DNA from: CAYNWK01 sp964400875
GTDB lineage: Bacteria; Chloroflexota; Anaerolineae; Anaerolineales; UBA4823
Direction: 5' to 3'
Length of the DNA stretch: 38,491 nucleotides
NCBI GenBank assembly: GCA_964400875.1
Contig: CAYNWK010000023.1
Location: 1 to 38,491, forward strand
Part shown: positions 8,745 to 16,829 of the stretch, piece by piece
Layout: the number at the start of each line of letters is the position of its first letter
Position numbering within the stretch: the stretch's first letter is position 1
Program-made: the position numbers and the translations under genes
The notes under the pieces: model-generated
What the model was told of the DNA's origin: nothing
Database searches by the model: none
The model's input: the letters and a program-made list of their open reading frames with translations, nothing else

Positions 8745-10193
8745 TTACCATACGCTCATTTGTTCTGCAATTAATGGGCCATTTCGTGCGGAGGATGACC
8801 GATCCAGGTCCGTGGGTGAGCCCTGATCGAAATAAGCTAACGCGGCGTCAACAGCAGGATCCGAGTCCAGCGGGTATTCATCCCAAGGAGCCAGGACAAC
8901 TTGATGGGGAATGATCCCGTTTAGCTCCCAATCAACCTGCGGGTGGTTAATTGGCTGAAAAGTGTCGTGGGCGATCCAGGCTCGCGACCCGTCGCTGAAA
9001 TCATATCCCCAGAGCGTTTCGACATTGCCTTCGGTCACCTCGCCGATCAGCTCAGCGCGTTCGATGTCCTTCAAGATACCGGCAAAGATCTCGCCAAAAC
9101 TGACCGTGTTTTCCCCAACCAATACAACCAATGGAACTGACTGCGATCCGCCGACGTCGCTGCCGCGCACGATCAGGGGGTGCTGGTCGGTGCGGCTGAC
9201 AAAATTTCCCATCAACCCATCGGTGAAATATGCCAGCGTGCCTCTTAAGACATCATCAGCGCCGCCTTCGTTTTGGCGGTTGTCGATGATCAATCCATCT
9301 AACGGTTCCGACTGGCTCATCTCCTGGAGGATGCTGCCAACCTCATTATCGATATTCGTATCGCTAAAGGTAACCAGGAGCAGATAACCTACGTGCAAAC
9401 CGCCTGGGGTCCTAAGAACCGTGGAAGGGACCGGCACTGAACCGGTGATGCGAGTCCGGGTAATGGTGACCTGGCGGGGGGCTTCTCCGGGGGTCTGGAT
9501 GGTTAGCTCAACGGGAGTGCCTTCCGGGCCGCGCACGATATCGCGCAAATTCCCACCTTCATCCAGGATCGGCTCTCCGTCAGCAGCCAGCAGATTATCC
9601 CGCGGTTTGAGTCCGGCTTGTTCTGCCGGACCACCCGGGAACGTGACCAAGATGACGGCCCGATCCCGTTCCGGGACCGCTGAGACGAGGACGCCAATGC
9701 CGACGTAATCGTTCTCTCCGGCAAATTGAGCTTCTTCCTCAACGACCTCCTGGGGGCTTAGAAAGACCGAATGATCGTCGCCTAACCGGAAGATCATCTC
9801 ATCCATCGATAAGTAGAAGTCTTCATCGCTCAATCCGGATTCAATCAGCTGCCGGTATTCCTGGTGTATTGCCTCCCAATCCAAGCCGTTGAAATCCGGA
9901 TACAGATATTCTTCATTAACAATATTCCACAGCTCCTCGAAGATCTGCAACTGCTGTGGAGAAGCGGTTAACGTCGCCGTTGGCGCAGACGTTTCCGTGG
10001 CTGTTGGTGTAAAAGTAGGCGTGCCGGTAGGTGATGGAACATGAGTCTCGCTGGGACGCGGCGTTGGCGTATTGGTTAAGGTTGGGGGGACGGCCGATGG
10101 AGTCGGGGGCAGGACGGCATTCATCACTGCCTGGCAGGCGAAGCTCAGCAGCAGGAGAGGGACCAGGATGAGCGCGCGGCGTGATGAGGTCAA
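8745..10193 (-). CDS. S41-family (C-terminal processing protease-like) lipoprotein with PDZ domain, catalytic Lys replaced
   Basis: A 482-residue exported protein. A hydrophobic N-terminus ends in the lipobox LSFAC (Cys20), then a Thr/Pro-rich linker (about 31-79), a helical segment, a PDZ domain (about 150-245) and the TSPc protease core. The core shows a DNRQNEGG version of the usual DLRxNxGG and a serine at the nucleophile position (Ser365 in NTVSFGEIFAG). The general-base lysine expected 25 residues later (T-x-G-K) is Asn390 (TEGNVETLW). It may therefore be inactive, use another base, or belong to a divergent S41 subgroup. The start is a TTG, the only reasonable start before the signal sequence, without a clear Shine-Dalgarno. 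It lies 42 bases after the L,D-transpeptidase gene and 42 before the Fe-S oxidoreductase gene. Confidence 0.85.
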   Translation of the reverse strand: MTSSRRALILVPLLLLSFACQAVMNAVLPPTPSAVPPTLTNTPTPRPSETHVPSPTGTPTFTPTATETSAPTATLTASPQQLQIFEELWNIVNEEYLYPDFNGLDWEAIHQEYRQLIESGLSDEDFYLSMDEMIFRLGDDHSVFLSPQEVVEEEAQFAGENDYVGIGVLVSAVPERDRAVILVTFPGGPAEQAGLKPRDNLLAADGEPILDEGGNLRDIVRGPEGTPVELTIQTPGEAPRQVTITRTRITGSVPVPSTVLRTPGGLHVGYLLLVTFSDTNIDNEVGSILQEMSQSEPLDGLIIDNRQNEGGADDVLRGTLAYFTDGLMGNFVSRTDQHPLIVRGSDVGGSQSVPLVVLVGENTVSFGEIFAGILKDIERAELIGEVTEGNVETLWGYDFSDGSRAWIAHDTFQPINHPQVDWELNGIIPHQVVLAPWDEYPLDSDPAVDAALAYFDQGSPTDLDRSSSARNGPLIAEQMSVW

Positions 10194-10235
10194 CGAATTT
10201 TCAAGGCTTTGCGATTGTGGTTTCGGGGGGAACGA

Positions 10236-11438
10236 TCAGGCGCCGCCTTCGCCGTATAAAGCCGGGTCGGTGGGCGTCTTCCCGGAAGGATCCCAAACGT
10301 ATACCCAGTCGCCTTCCTGAGCCCAATCGAACAACCAGCGCGCATCTCCAACGGAAAGGTTGACGCAGCCATGCGAGCGTACCGATCCGAAGCCGTTGTG
10401 CCAATAGGCACCATGCAGGGCGCGGGCATCATCGAAGTACATTGTCCAGGGTACGTCTTCCAGATAGTAAGCATCGGAGTGATCGGCTTCGAAGGAACCG
10501 CGCATGGGCGTCGAAGGCAATTTTTGATAAATCTGGAACAACCCGGGGCGCGTCCAGAAAGGCTCGATTCCGCTGGCGACCAGGCTGGCGTAAACCATCC
10601 GGCCCCGATCATATACTGCGAAGGTTTGTTCCGCAAGATTGACTTCGATCCAGCGACCGTTATCCACGCCTTCCGGTGGTGTGGGGTTGGGGGTAACTTT
10701 TCCGATATAACGCTGCCATTCCTGTACCTCGGGAATCCATTCATCTGGACCGACCATGTACCATTCGACGCCATCGACGGTCTCCACATCGTAGACCTGG
10801 ACGACCTCGTAGCGGTTCAAAGTTCTCCCGGTATAGTCTTGCTGCCCGGTTCCGGGTGTGCGTTTTGTTTGAATGGGGTATAAGATCCAGCCGAAAACCT
10901 GGCTGGGTGTGCGGGTGAAGGTCAAACCCTGAAAATACGAGGGAGCGCCGATCCGCGAAATATCGTTCGCCGTCATCCAGCCGCCGTATTCGACCATGTA
11001 ATAGCGCTTTCCATCCACAACCGCTTCATCCGTGTACGAGATAAAACTATAGGGTGAATCGATCCGGCGAGCGACGCTTTTCCTATCGATGGCGTCTTCC
11101 AGGGAAGCGTACACCGGCGCGTTGGGAGTCACCACTTCGCCGTATCGGATGTCCACATACGTCAGGGCAGGATCAGGCGCTTTTCCCGGGAAGGGTCGCA
11201 GCGGAAAATTAATCCCGATCTTCTCCATGCGGGTCAGATATTCGGCCGGTCCCATCACGACGCAATTGCCCGGCGTGCTGCGGAAATGCTCCGGCAAGCA
11301 TAACGCCGCGCCTTCAGGCGGCTCTTTGTAGGCCTGGCTGCCCTCTGGGGGACCGGAATTTTCTTGCGCCTTCGCTGTTTGAGCGCTGAAAAGCAGCGCT
11401 GCGATCAAAAAGATACCGGCAATTAAAAATCGTCTCAT
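10236..11438 (-). CDS. Secreted L,D-transpeptidase (YkuD family)
   Basis: The 400-residue protein cross-links or modifies peptidoglycan through a cysteine nucleophile outside the membrane. The C-terminal YkuD domain has both hallmark pieces: an upstream catalytic His in HGAYWHNGFG (His342) and SHGCVNLSVGDARWLFDW with Cys358. Between the signal peptide and the YkuD domain lie about 250 residues probably made of SH3-like wall-binding segments (for example YASLEDAID and YMVEYGGWM). I use the ATG at 11436-11438 because translation from it begins directly with a signal peptide (MRRFLIAGIFLIAALLFSAQ, cleavage after TAKA); an in-frame ATG at 11492 adds 18 unlikely residues. No strong Shine-Dalgarno precedes either. 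It is co-oriented with UbiA upstream and the S41-like gene downstream. Confidence 0.9.
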   Translation of the reverse strand: MRRFLIAGIFLIAALLFSAQTAKAQENSGPPEGSQAYKEPPEGAALCLPEHFRSTPGNCVVMGPAEYLTRMEKIGINFPLRPFPGKAPDPALTYVDIRYGEVVTPNAPVYASLEDAIDRKSVARRIDSPYSFISYTDEAVVDGKRYYMVEYGGWMTANDISRIGAPSYFQGLTFTRTPSQVFGWILYPIQTKRTPGTGQQDYTGRTLNRYEVVQVYDVETVDGVEWYMVGPDEWIPEVQEWQRYIGKVTPNPTPPEGVDNGRWIEVNLAEQTFAVYDRGRMVYASLVASGIEPFWTRPGLFQIYQKLPSTPMRGSFEADHSDAYYLEDVPWTMYFDDARALHGAYWHNGFGSVRSHGCVNLSVGDARWLFDWAQEGDWVYVWDPSGKTPTDPALYGEGGA

Positions 11439-11461
11439 AGGTAAAGCGCCAATTTTGGGAA

Positions 11462-11499
11462 GGGGGTAATTGGAGGAGGGAAATCCTTCCAAAACCCCC
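11462..11499 (-). other. Hairpin between the UbiA and L,D-transpeptidase genes
   Basis: GGGGG (11495-11499 on the minus strand) pairs with CCCCC (11462-11466), and inside it TTGGA pairs with TCCAA and GGA/CTCC can extend the stem. No T-run follows, so it is more likely a processing or attenuation structure between two operon genes than a terminator. Confidence 0.35.
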
Positions 11500-11540
11500 G
11501 CATCCTCAGATTTCTAGAATCTCCAACACAGATTATAGCC

Positions 11541-12404
11541 TTAAACCAAATAAAGTGCGCCCAGGATCGCCAAGAACAGGGTCAGGCTGATGTAGCTGTT
11601 GATATTAAAGAAGGCCAAATCGATGTTCGACAGATCGTCCGGCTGCACCAGGGTATGCTCCCAGATCAGCAGACCGGCGACGATCAGCCAGCCCAACCAA
11701 AAGGGCCAGCCTAAACCGAGCAGCCATCCCAGGCTGGCGAGCAGTCCTGCGGTGAGCAAGTGGCTGAGCGCAGAGAGCTGCAGCGAGAAGGCGACCCCGA
11801 ATTTGGCGGGGATCGATTGCAAACCTTCTTGCCGGTCGAAGGCGACATCCTGGCAGGCATAGATCAGGTCGAAACCGCCGATCCACAAGGTGACTACACC
11901 CAACAAAACCCAGGCCGGGAGATCGTCTGATGTGAACAATGTGCCGCGGATCGCCGCCCATGCGCCTACCGGGGCCAACCCATCCGTGAAACCAAGGATA
12001 AAATGCGACAGCCAGGTGAAGCGCTTGGTGAATGAATAGCCGATTAAGAAGATATAAGCTCCAGGGAGCAATTTCCAGGGCAGGGGTCCCAGCTGCCAGG
12101 CGGCTGAGGCCAGGATAACTGCTGCGACCAAGGTGCCTGCCCAGGCTGTGCGCAGGGAAATGGAGCCGGTGATCAGCGGGCGAATCGCGGTGCGCGGGTT
12201 GCGCGCATCGATCATCCGGTCGGCGATGCGGTTGAAGCCCATCGCCAGCGTGCGGGCGGCGGCCATGGCTACTGTGATCCACAGGAACTGGCTCCAGCTG
12301 GGCCATCCGTTTGCCGCCAGCAGCATGCCCAGGTAGGCGAATGGCAGCGCAAAAATGGTGTGTTCGAAGCGGATTAGGTCCAGAAAATCCCTTACGGGCT
12401 TCAT
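11541..12404 (-). CDS. UbiA-family polyprenyltransferase (quinone biosynthesis, MqnP/UbiA type)
   Basis: A 287-residue membrane protein with eight or nine predicted helices that would attach a polyprenyl chain to an aromatic acid in quinone synthesis. The two Asp-rich prenyl-diphosphate/Mg2+ motifs are present: N58-R-I-A-D62-x3-D66 followed by ARNPRTAIRP, and YACQDVAFDRQEG with D186 and D190. The NPRT sequence after the first motif is typical of the 4-hydroxybenzoate/MqnP branch. I chose the ATG at 12402-12404 since its product begins at the usual family N-terminus (MKPVRDFLDLIRFEHTIF) and it avoids overlapping the permease gene; the longer reading frame to 12497 adds 31 atypical residues. 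With the UbiD-like gene four genes upstream it suggests menaquinone synthesis. Confidence 0.92.
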   Translation of the reverse strand: MKPVRDFLDLIRFEHTIFALPFAYLGMLLAANGWPSWSQFLWITVAMAAARTLAMGFNRIADRMIDARNPRTAIRPLITGSISLRTAWAGTLVAAVILASAAWQLGPLPWKLLPGAYIFLIGYSFTKRFTWLSHFILGFTDGLAPVGAWAAIRGTLFTSDDLPAWVLLGVVTLWIGGFDLIYACQDVAFDRQEGLQSIPAKFGVAFSLQLSALSHLLTAGLLASLGWLLGLGWPFWLGWLIVAGLLIWEHTLVQPDDLSNIDLAFFNINSYISLTLFLAILGALYLV

Positions 12405-12454
12405 GGGCGGATTATACCAAGCTGAGGTTCGCTGCAGGTGAGCGCGAAAAGCAA

Positions 12455-13195
12455 TCAGCGCGCGTACTGCCAGGGCGCAACCCGCTTCTCCAGCCAATCG
12501 ACGCTGAAATACAATCCCAACCCAAGCAAACTCATCGCGACGATACCAGCGTACATCGCGGGATAGTTAAACAAGGTCGTACCGTTGAGATAGATGTAAT
12601 ATCCCAGTCCTTTTTGTGTAGCGAACAACTCAGCGATGTACAGGACTGCTACGGCTGTGCCAACGGATTGGCGCAGCGCGGTAAGGATAGCCGGCAAGCT
12701 AGCAGGCAGATAGACGAAACGGAACAGCGCCCGGCGCCCGGCGCCCAGGCTGCGCACGCTCTGGATCAGCTCCGGGCGTAAGCCCGCAGCCTGGTCACGC
12801 ACCAGCACCAGTATCTGGAAGAATAGAATCAAGAAAATGATGGCGATCTTAGGCGCGTCACCGATGCCCAGGAACAGCAACACCACTGGTACAAAGACAA
12901 CCTTTGGTATAGGATACAGCAGATAGATCAGGGGGGAGAAGAACCGGTTCAACCGTTGGGATTGTCCCAGGATCAATCCGGCAGGCGCCGCCAGTGCGAT
13001 GGATAGGAGTGTGCTAGCCAGGACGCGCCACAAACTTGCCAGGAAATGCTGCCATAAATCGTCGCCCATCTCGACGATGAAAGTACGCAGCACGACTAAA
13101 GGCGTCGGCAGAATGGGTCGCTGAAAGAGGAGCGCGGCCAACTCCCAGAGCAGCAGCAAGACAAGGATGGCAACCAGGAGATCTCGCCGTTTCAT
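12455..13195 (-). CDS. ABC transporter permease (SsuC/TauC/ThiX type)
   Basis: The 246-residue protein has about six membrane helices and the binding-protein-dependent permease core. The EAA loop that docks on the ATPase appears as SLGAGRRALFRFVYLPASLP (about 149-168), a form typical of the nitrate/sulfonate/taurine/thiamine-precursor importer family. It follows the ATPase gene by 28 bases and precedes ubiA by 50. Its partners are the ATPase at 13224-13979 and the lipoprotein at 14043-15026. The substrate is not defined by sequence. Confidence 0.92.
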   Translation of the reverse strand: MKRRDLLVAILVLLLLWELAALLFQRPILPTPLVVLRTFIVEMGDDLWQHFLASLWRVLASTLLSIALAAPAGLILGQSQRLNRFFSPLIYLLYPIPKVVFVPVVLLFLGIGDAPKIAIIFLILFFQILVLVRDQAAGLRPELIQSVRSLGAGRRALFRFVYLPASLPAILTALRQSVGTAVAVLYIAELFATQKGLGYYIYLNGTTLFNYPAMYAGIVAMSLLGLGLYFSVDWLEKRVAPWQYAR

Positions 13196-13223
13196 CTTGC
13201 GGTAATTTCAATCCTCATGCAGC

Positions 13224-13979
13224 TCAATCCAGGTTCGCCCTGAGTTCCCGGCACATCGCCAGGTAGGCGGGCGTGCGGCGGTACTCGTGTTCACCCGCCT
13301 CCGGGTTGTCGATCACCACAGGCTGATTGTTGGGAGGTTGTCCAAGGAGCAGTATCTTGCGGCCGAGCACCGCGGCTTCTTCGATCGAGTGGGTGACGAT
13401 CACCATGGTCAGCGCTTGTTCCCGGTGCAGCTCGAGGACCAGATCTTGCAGGCTCTCACGAGTGGGCGCGTCCAGTGAGGAGAAGGGTTCATCCATCAAG
13501 AGCAAATCTGGTTTTAATGCCAGAGTGCGGGCGATAGCGGTACGCTGGCGCTGGCCGCCCGAGATCTGGCCCGGATACTTGCCGGCGACGCCCAACAACC
13601 CCAGCCTTTCCAGCCAGGGGTCCACGTCCAGCTCAGGCCGGTAGTCTTCCGGGGTATGTTTGCCATCCGGACCATAAAAGTTGCGCACCCTTAATCCCAA
13701 GACAGCGTTGTTGCGCACCGTCGCCCAGGGCAGCAAGCCGTACTCTTGCAGGATCAGGCCGGTGTGCGGGCGCGGTCGAACGAGCGGTTGGCCGTCGATT
13801 AAAACCTGGCCCGAAGTGGGAGATTGAAGGCCGGCAAGCAGGTAGAGCAAGGTGGTTTTGCCACACCCTGAAGGGCCCAGCACAGCCCAGGCCTGGCCTC
13901 GCTGGGCCATCCAGGAATACTGCTCAAAGACCGTCGGTCCTTGGGCGTAGCGATAAGTAAGCGCGTCCAGGCAAATCAT
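13224..13979 (-). CDS. ABC transporter ATP-binding protein (SsuB/TauB/ThiZ type)
   Basis: The 251-residue ATPase powers the adjacent permease. Walker A is GPSGCGKTT (35-43), the Q-loop is LILQEYGLLPW, the signature is ISGGQRQRTAIART, Walker B is LLLMDEP and the switch histidine is in VIVTHSIEEA. I start at the ATG at 13977-13979 (MICLDALTYRYAQG), the usual position for this family; an in-frame TTG at 14009 would add ten residues, and neither start has a clear Shine-Dalgarno. The stop of the binding-protein gene lies 63 bases upstream. All motifs needed for ATP hydrolysis are intact. Confidence 0.94.
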   Translation of the reverse strand: MICLDALTYRYAQGPTVFEQYSWMAQRGQAWAVLGPSGCGKTTLLYLLAGLQSPTSGQVLIDGQPLVRPRPHTGLILQEYGLLPWATVRNNAVLGLRVRNFYGPDGKHTPEDYRPELDVDPWLERLGLLGVAGKYPGQISGGQRQRTAIARTLALKPDLLLMDEPFSSLDAPTRESLQDLVLELHREQALTMVIVTHSIEEAAVLGRKILLLGQPPNNQPVVIDNPEAGEHEYRRTPAYLAMCRELRANLD

Positions 13980-14042
13980 CCCGGTAACTTCTGAGGTCAG
14001 TTTTCTCAACGGTTCTGCTGTGCTTGGAATAATCAGCTTTCC

Positions 14043-15026
14043 TCAAGGTAAAAGAGATGAATTAACTGATTCCGAATAGGCCAGATCTGCGTTGACCAAC
14101 CCACCCGCCTGCGCCCAATCCAGGACATCCTGCCACTGCGTTTCGCTGATATTGCTGGCGGTTGGGTAGGGCGGAACTTGATAGGTCCCCTGTAAGGGCG
14201 CTGGTACCAGGTTGTTCTCCACCAGGATGTCCTCCCATTGATCCGGGTTGGCGTTGATCCGGTTCGTCGCACCTTCGATAGCGACCAGGAATGCGCGCAC
14301 GGCCTCGGGATGCTCGTCGATAACGACCTTCCTGAAGGAAATCAGGCTGTAGCCATATTCCGGGTGAGACGAGTCATCCAGTACGACGACAGCCCCATTT
14401 TGTTCGGCGAGCGAGGCCAGCGGATCCGGAAGCATGGCGGCTTTTAGCTCACCGCTGCCCAGCAGGGACATTCGCTCGGCGATCCCGGGGACTGCGACGG
14501 TTTGGATTTCCCCGGCCCTGAATCCCTCAGCCTGTAGCAGGCGGTCGACCAAATACTCGATCACAGTGCCTTGTGAGACCCCGATATCAACGCCGTGCAG
14601 CCCCTCGACGGTCGTGATCCCGCTCTGACCGGCAGCCAGGATGAAATATTGAGGGTTCTGTTCAGTGGCAGTGCGGGCGAAGCGCACCACCTGAATCTGT
14701 ACCTGATCCTGGTTATAGAGCAGGGTGGAGATGCCGTCATTGATCATCCCGTCAGCCTGTCCGGCGGTGATCACCTGGTCTCGTTCCGCGGCCGAACCTA
14801 CCGGGATGAATTCTACGCTGACGCCTTCTGCTTCAAACAGCCCTTCCTGCTCGGCGACGTACATGGGCAGAGCGTCCAGGATCGGCAGCACGGCGATGCG
14901 CAGCGTGACCGGCTCCGATGACTCGGGAGAAATGGCCGGTCCGCTGGCAGGTGAACAGGCTGCCAGGATAAAACTGAATACCAGGATCAACTTCCAGGCA
15001 TGCAGGATCTTAAAGTTGACTTTCAT
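14043..15026 (-). CDS. ABC transporter substrate-binding lipoprotein (NMT1/THI5/SsuA-like)
   Basis: A 327-residue lipoprotein with signal sequence and lipobox ILAAC (Cys24), followed by a two-lobed type II binding fold: TLRIAVLPILDALPMYVAEQ at the start of lobe 1, a GLHGVDIGVSQGTVIEYLVD segment and PDPLASLAEQ. This is the NMT1/SsuA-like class that carries sulfonates, taurine, nitrate or thiamine precursors. The ATG at 15024-15026 has a good AAGGAGAG upstream and gives the signal peptide directly; the longer frame to 15278 would overlap the UbiD gene and is rejected. It is the first of three importer genes placed between a UbiD and a UbiA gene, so an aromatic or quinone-related ligand is possible but unproven. 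Confidence 0.92.
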   Translation of the reverse strand: MKVNFKILHAWKLILVFSFILAACSPASGPAISPESSEPVTLRIAVLPILDALPMYVAEQEGLFEAEGVSVEFIPVGSAAERDQVITAGQADGMINDGISTLLYNQDQVQIQVVRFARTATEQNPQYFILAAGQSGITTVEGLHGVDIGVSQGTVIEYLVDRLLQAEGFRAGEIQTVAVPGIAERMSLLGSGELKAAMLPDPLASLAEQNGAVVVLDDSSHPEYGYSLISFRKVVIDEHPEAVRAFLVAIEGATNRINANPDQWEDILVENNLVPAPLQGTYQVPPYPTASNISETQWQDVLDWAQAGGLVNADLAYSESVNSSLLP

Positions 15027-15141
15027 AGCAGATTTCTCTCCTTGGCGAGTTCTTGATTGAAGCGTTTCGAGGGCCGGCGCGTGCGTCTTTTTCCCTTTTG
15101 TTTGGTTGTGTACGGCAGGAGTGCAGGGGGGTCTGGAAAAT

Positions 15142-16605
15142 TTATAAATTAAGCTGGTCCCAAAGTTCATCGATGCGCTTTTTGACCGTCTCATCCATTC
15201 GCAGCACTTCCGGCCAACCGCGCGCATAGCCTTCCTCGCGCATTTTCGCGGTGGCGTCGATCCCGATTTTACCTCCAAAGGAATGCTGGTAGGAGGCGTG
15301 GTCCAGGTGATCGACCATTCCTTCCATGACGAAGATATCTCTGGCCCAATCCACGTTACCCAGCGCCTGCCAGGCCGCTTGCGAAAGGTTTTGGACGTCT
15401 ACCCACTCATCAAAGACCACGACGGCTTTAGCCAGAGACAGCAAGCCCAGGCCCCATAAGCCATTAATCACCTTCCTGGCGTGCCCCGGGTAGCGTTTCT
15501 GGATGGCGACCAGGACAAGGTTGTGGAAGACGCCCTCCGCAGGCATATTGACGTCAACGATCTCGGGCAAGAACAGTCGCATCAATGGCAGGAAGAGCCT
15601 TTCGGTCGCTTTTCCCATCCACACGTCTTCCATAGGTGGGATGCCGACGATCGTGGTTGGGTAGATCGGCTGCTGCCGGTGGGTGAGCGCGGTGACGTGG
15701 AAGACCGGAAAAGGCTCGACCGGCGTATAGTAACCGGTATGATCGCCGAACGGTCCTTCAGGAAGGTGTTCGTTGGGATCGACGTAGCCTTCAATGACGA
15801 TCTCGGCGTTTGCCGGGACTTCGAGCGGTTGGGAAACGCAGTCTACGAACTCAACCGGCGAACCGCGCAAATACCCTGCCAGGATGTACTCGTCAATATT
15901 CGGAGGCAGAGGCGCCGAAGCGCACCACATGCTGGCAGGATCTCCGCCGAGCACGATGGCGGCAGGTATTTTTTCAGCCTGGGTTTGCCGGGCGATCCGC
16001 TCGTGTTCGGCTCCGCCCTTGTGCCGCTGCCAGTGCACCAATAATGTACGTTCATCTACTACTTGCAGCCGGTACATGCCGACATTACGCGTTTCCGTTT
16101 CGGGGTCGCGGGTGATCACTTGCGGCAGGGTGATGAACGGCCCACCGTCTTTCGGCCAGCATTTCAAGATCGGGAGGGATTCCAGCGATGTATCCTCGGT
16201 GCGGATAACCTCTTGCACCGGTCCCCGGCGCACTTTTTTGGGGCCAAGTCCGATTGATCGCAGGACGTTCAGCAGATCTTGCCCACGGTTGATCACCTCG
16301 CGAAAGCCGCGCGGCAGTCGTGGATCGATCACTTTGCTTAGATCCCCGGCCAGCTGGTCGAGTTCATCTACATTGAGCGCCCACGCCATGCGCTGCGGGT
16401 GGCCGAAAGCGTTGATCAGCACGGGGGTATCGTAGCCCGTTGGATTTTCGAAGAATAAAGCCTTATTTCTTTCGAGGGGTAATTTGCTGATCCGGTCGGT
16501 GACTTCCGTGATCTCCAGGTGGGGCGAAAGCGGTTCATGAATGCGCGCCAGATGGTCTTTCTCTTCTAGAAAGCTGACGAATTCGCGCAGATCGTTGAAT
16601 GACAT
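15142..16605 (-). CDS. UbiD-family prenyl-FMN decarboxylase (menaquinone/ubiquinone biosynthesis type)
   Basis: The 487-residue enzyme would decarboxylate a polyprenylated aromatic acid using prenylated FMN. Family hallmarks are RNVGMYRLQVVD (Arg179 as the conserved active-site arginine), EGYVDPNEH and LPEGPFGDHTGYYTP, containing Glu283 and the acidic Asp288 that fit the Glu-Arg-Glu/Asp triad. The length is normal. The ATG at 16603-16605 follows GAAGGAGAGG by five bases; an upstream in-frame extension to 16842 adds 79 residues without homology character and overlaps the divergent promoter. No UbiX-type flavin prenyltransferase gene is in the window. It leads the long minus-strand run containing the ABC importer and UbiA. 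Confidence 0.93.
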   Translation of the reverse strand: MSFNDLREFVSFLEEKDHLARIHEPLSPHLEITEVTDRISKLPLERNKALFFENPTGYDTPVLINAFGHPQRMAWALNVDELDQLAGDLSKVIDPRLPRGFREVINRGQDLLNVLRSIGLGPKKVRRGPVQEVIRTEDTSLESLPILKCWPKDGGPFITLPQVITRDPETETRNVGMYRLQVVDERTLLVHWQRHKGGAEHERIARQTQAEKIPAAIVLGGDPASMWCASAPLPPNIDEYILAGYLRGSPVEFVDCVSQPLEVPANAEIVIEGYVDPNEHLPEGPFGDHTGYYTPVEPFPVFHVTALTHRQQPIYPTTIVGIPPMEDVWMGKATERLFLPLMRLFLPEIVDVNMPAEGVFHNLVLVAIQKRYPGHARKVINGLWGLGLLSLAKAVVVFDEWVDVQNLSQAAWQALGNVDWARDIFVMEGMVDHLDHASYQHSFGGKIGIDATAKMREEGYARGWPEVLRMDETVKKRIDELWDQLNL

Positions 16606-16632
16606 AACCTCTCCTTCGGGAAAACAGGGGTG

Positions 16633-16641
16633 ATTATAGCA
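16633..16641 (-). promoter_or_regulatory. Extended -10 promoter of the UbiD-led operon
   Basis: The minus strand reads TGCTATAAT (16633-16641), a perfect extended -10 element, with no recognisable -35. The predicted start is near 16626, giving a leader of about 20 bases that contains the Shine-Dalgarno of the UbiD gene. Confidence 0.55.
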
Positions 16642-16683
16642 CGGCAGCTGTCGAGGGCTGGACTTCGAAATCTGGCTGCCGTG
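16640..16683. repeat. 9-bp inverted repeat in the divergent UbiD/Roadblock intergenic region
   Basis: CACGGCAGC (16640-16648) and GCTGCCGTG (16675-16683) are perfect inverted copies separated by 26 bases. The first arm touches the extended -10 of the UbiD promoter, so the pair could be an operator or form a cruciform/hairpin. Confidence 0.5.
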
Positions 16684-16731
16684 ATGCAAACCTGCAGGGA
16701 CTAACCTGATAAATTTGAAAACTCCCGCGGC

Positions 16732-16760
16732 TTGACACTTCAATCTGGCTATGCTACATT
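16732..16760 (+). promoter_or_regulatory. Sigma-70 promoter of the Roadblock-V4R-response regulator operon
   Basis: A perfect TTGACA (16732-16737), a 17-base spacer and TACATT (16755-16760). Predicted start near 16767, about 63 bases before the translation start. Confidence 0.6.
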
Positions 16761-16829
16761 TTATGACTGTAGCAGAATAATCCCAAAAATAGTTTAATCG
16801 ACTTTTTAGTGTGTCGCAGGAGGTCAATT

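Noticed and set aside
10021..10110. Thr/Pro-rich repeat-like stretch in the S41-like gene as a possible mobile or phase-variable repeat
   Set aside because: It is an irregular lipoprotein linker without exact nucleotide repeats.
11605..12306. A 233-codon minus-strand frame within the UbiA gene
   Set aside because: Same strand, shifted frame, His/Arg/Pro-rich product; the UbiA frame carries both Asp-rich motifs.
15481..16435. Long plus-strand frames (187 and 213 codons) opposite the UbiD gene
   Set aside because: Antisense to a well-supported UbiD enzyme with no ribosome site or recognisable domain.
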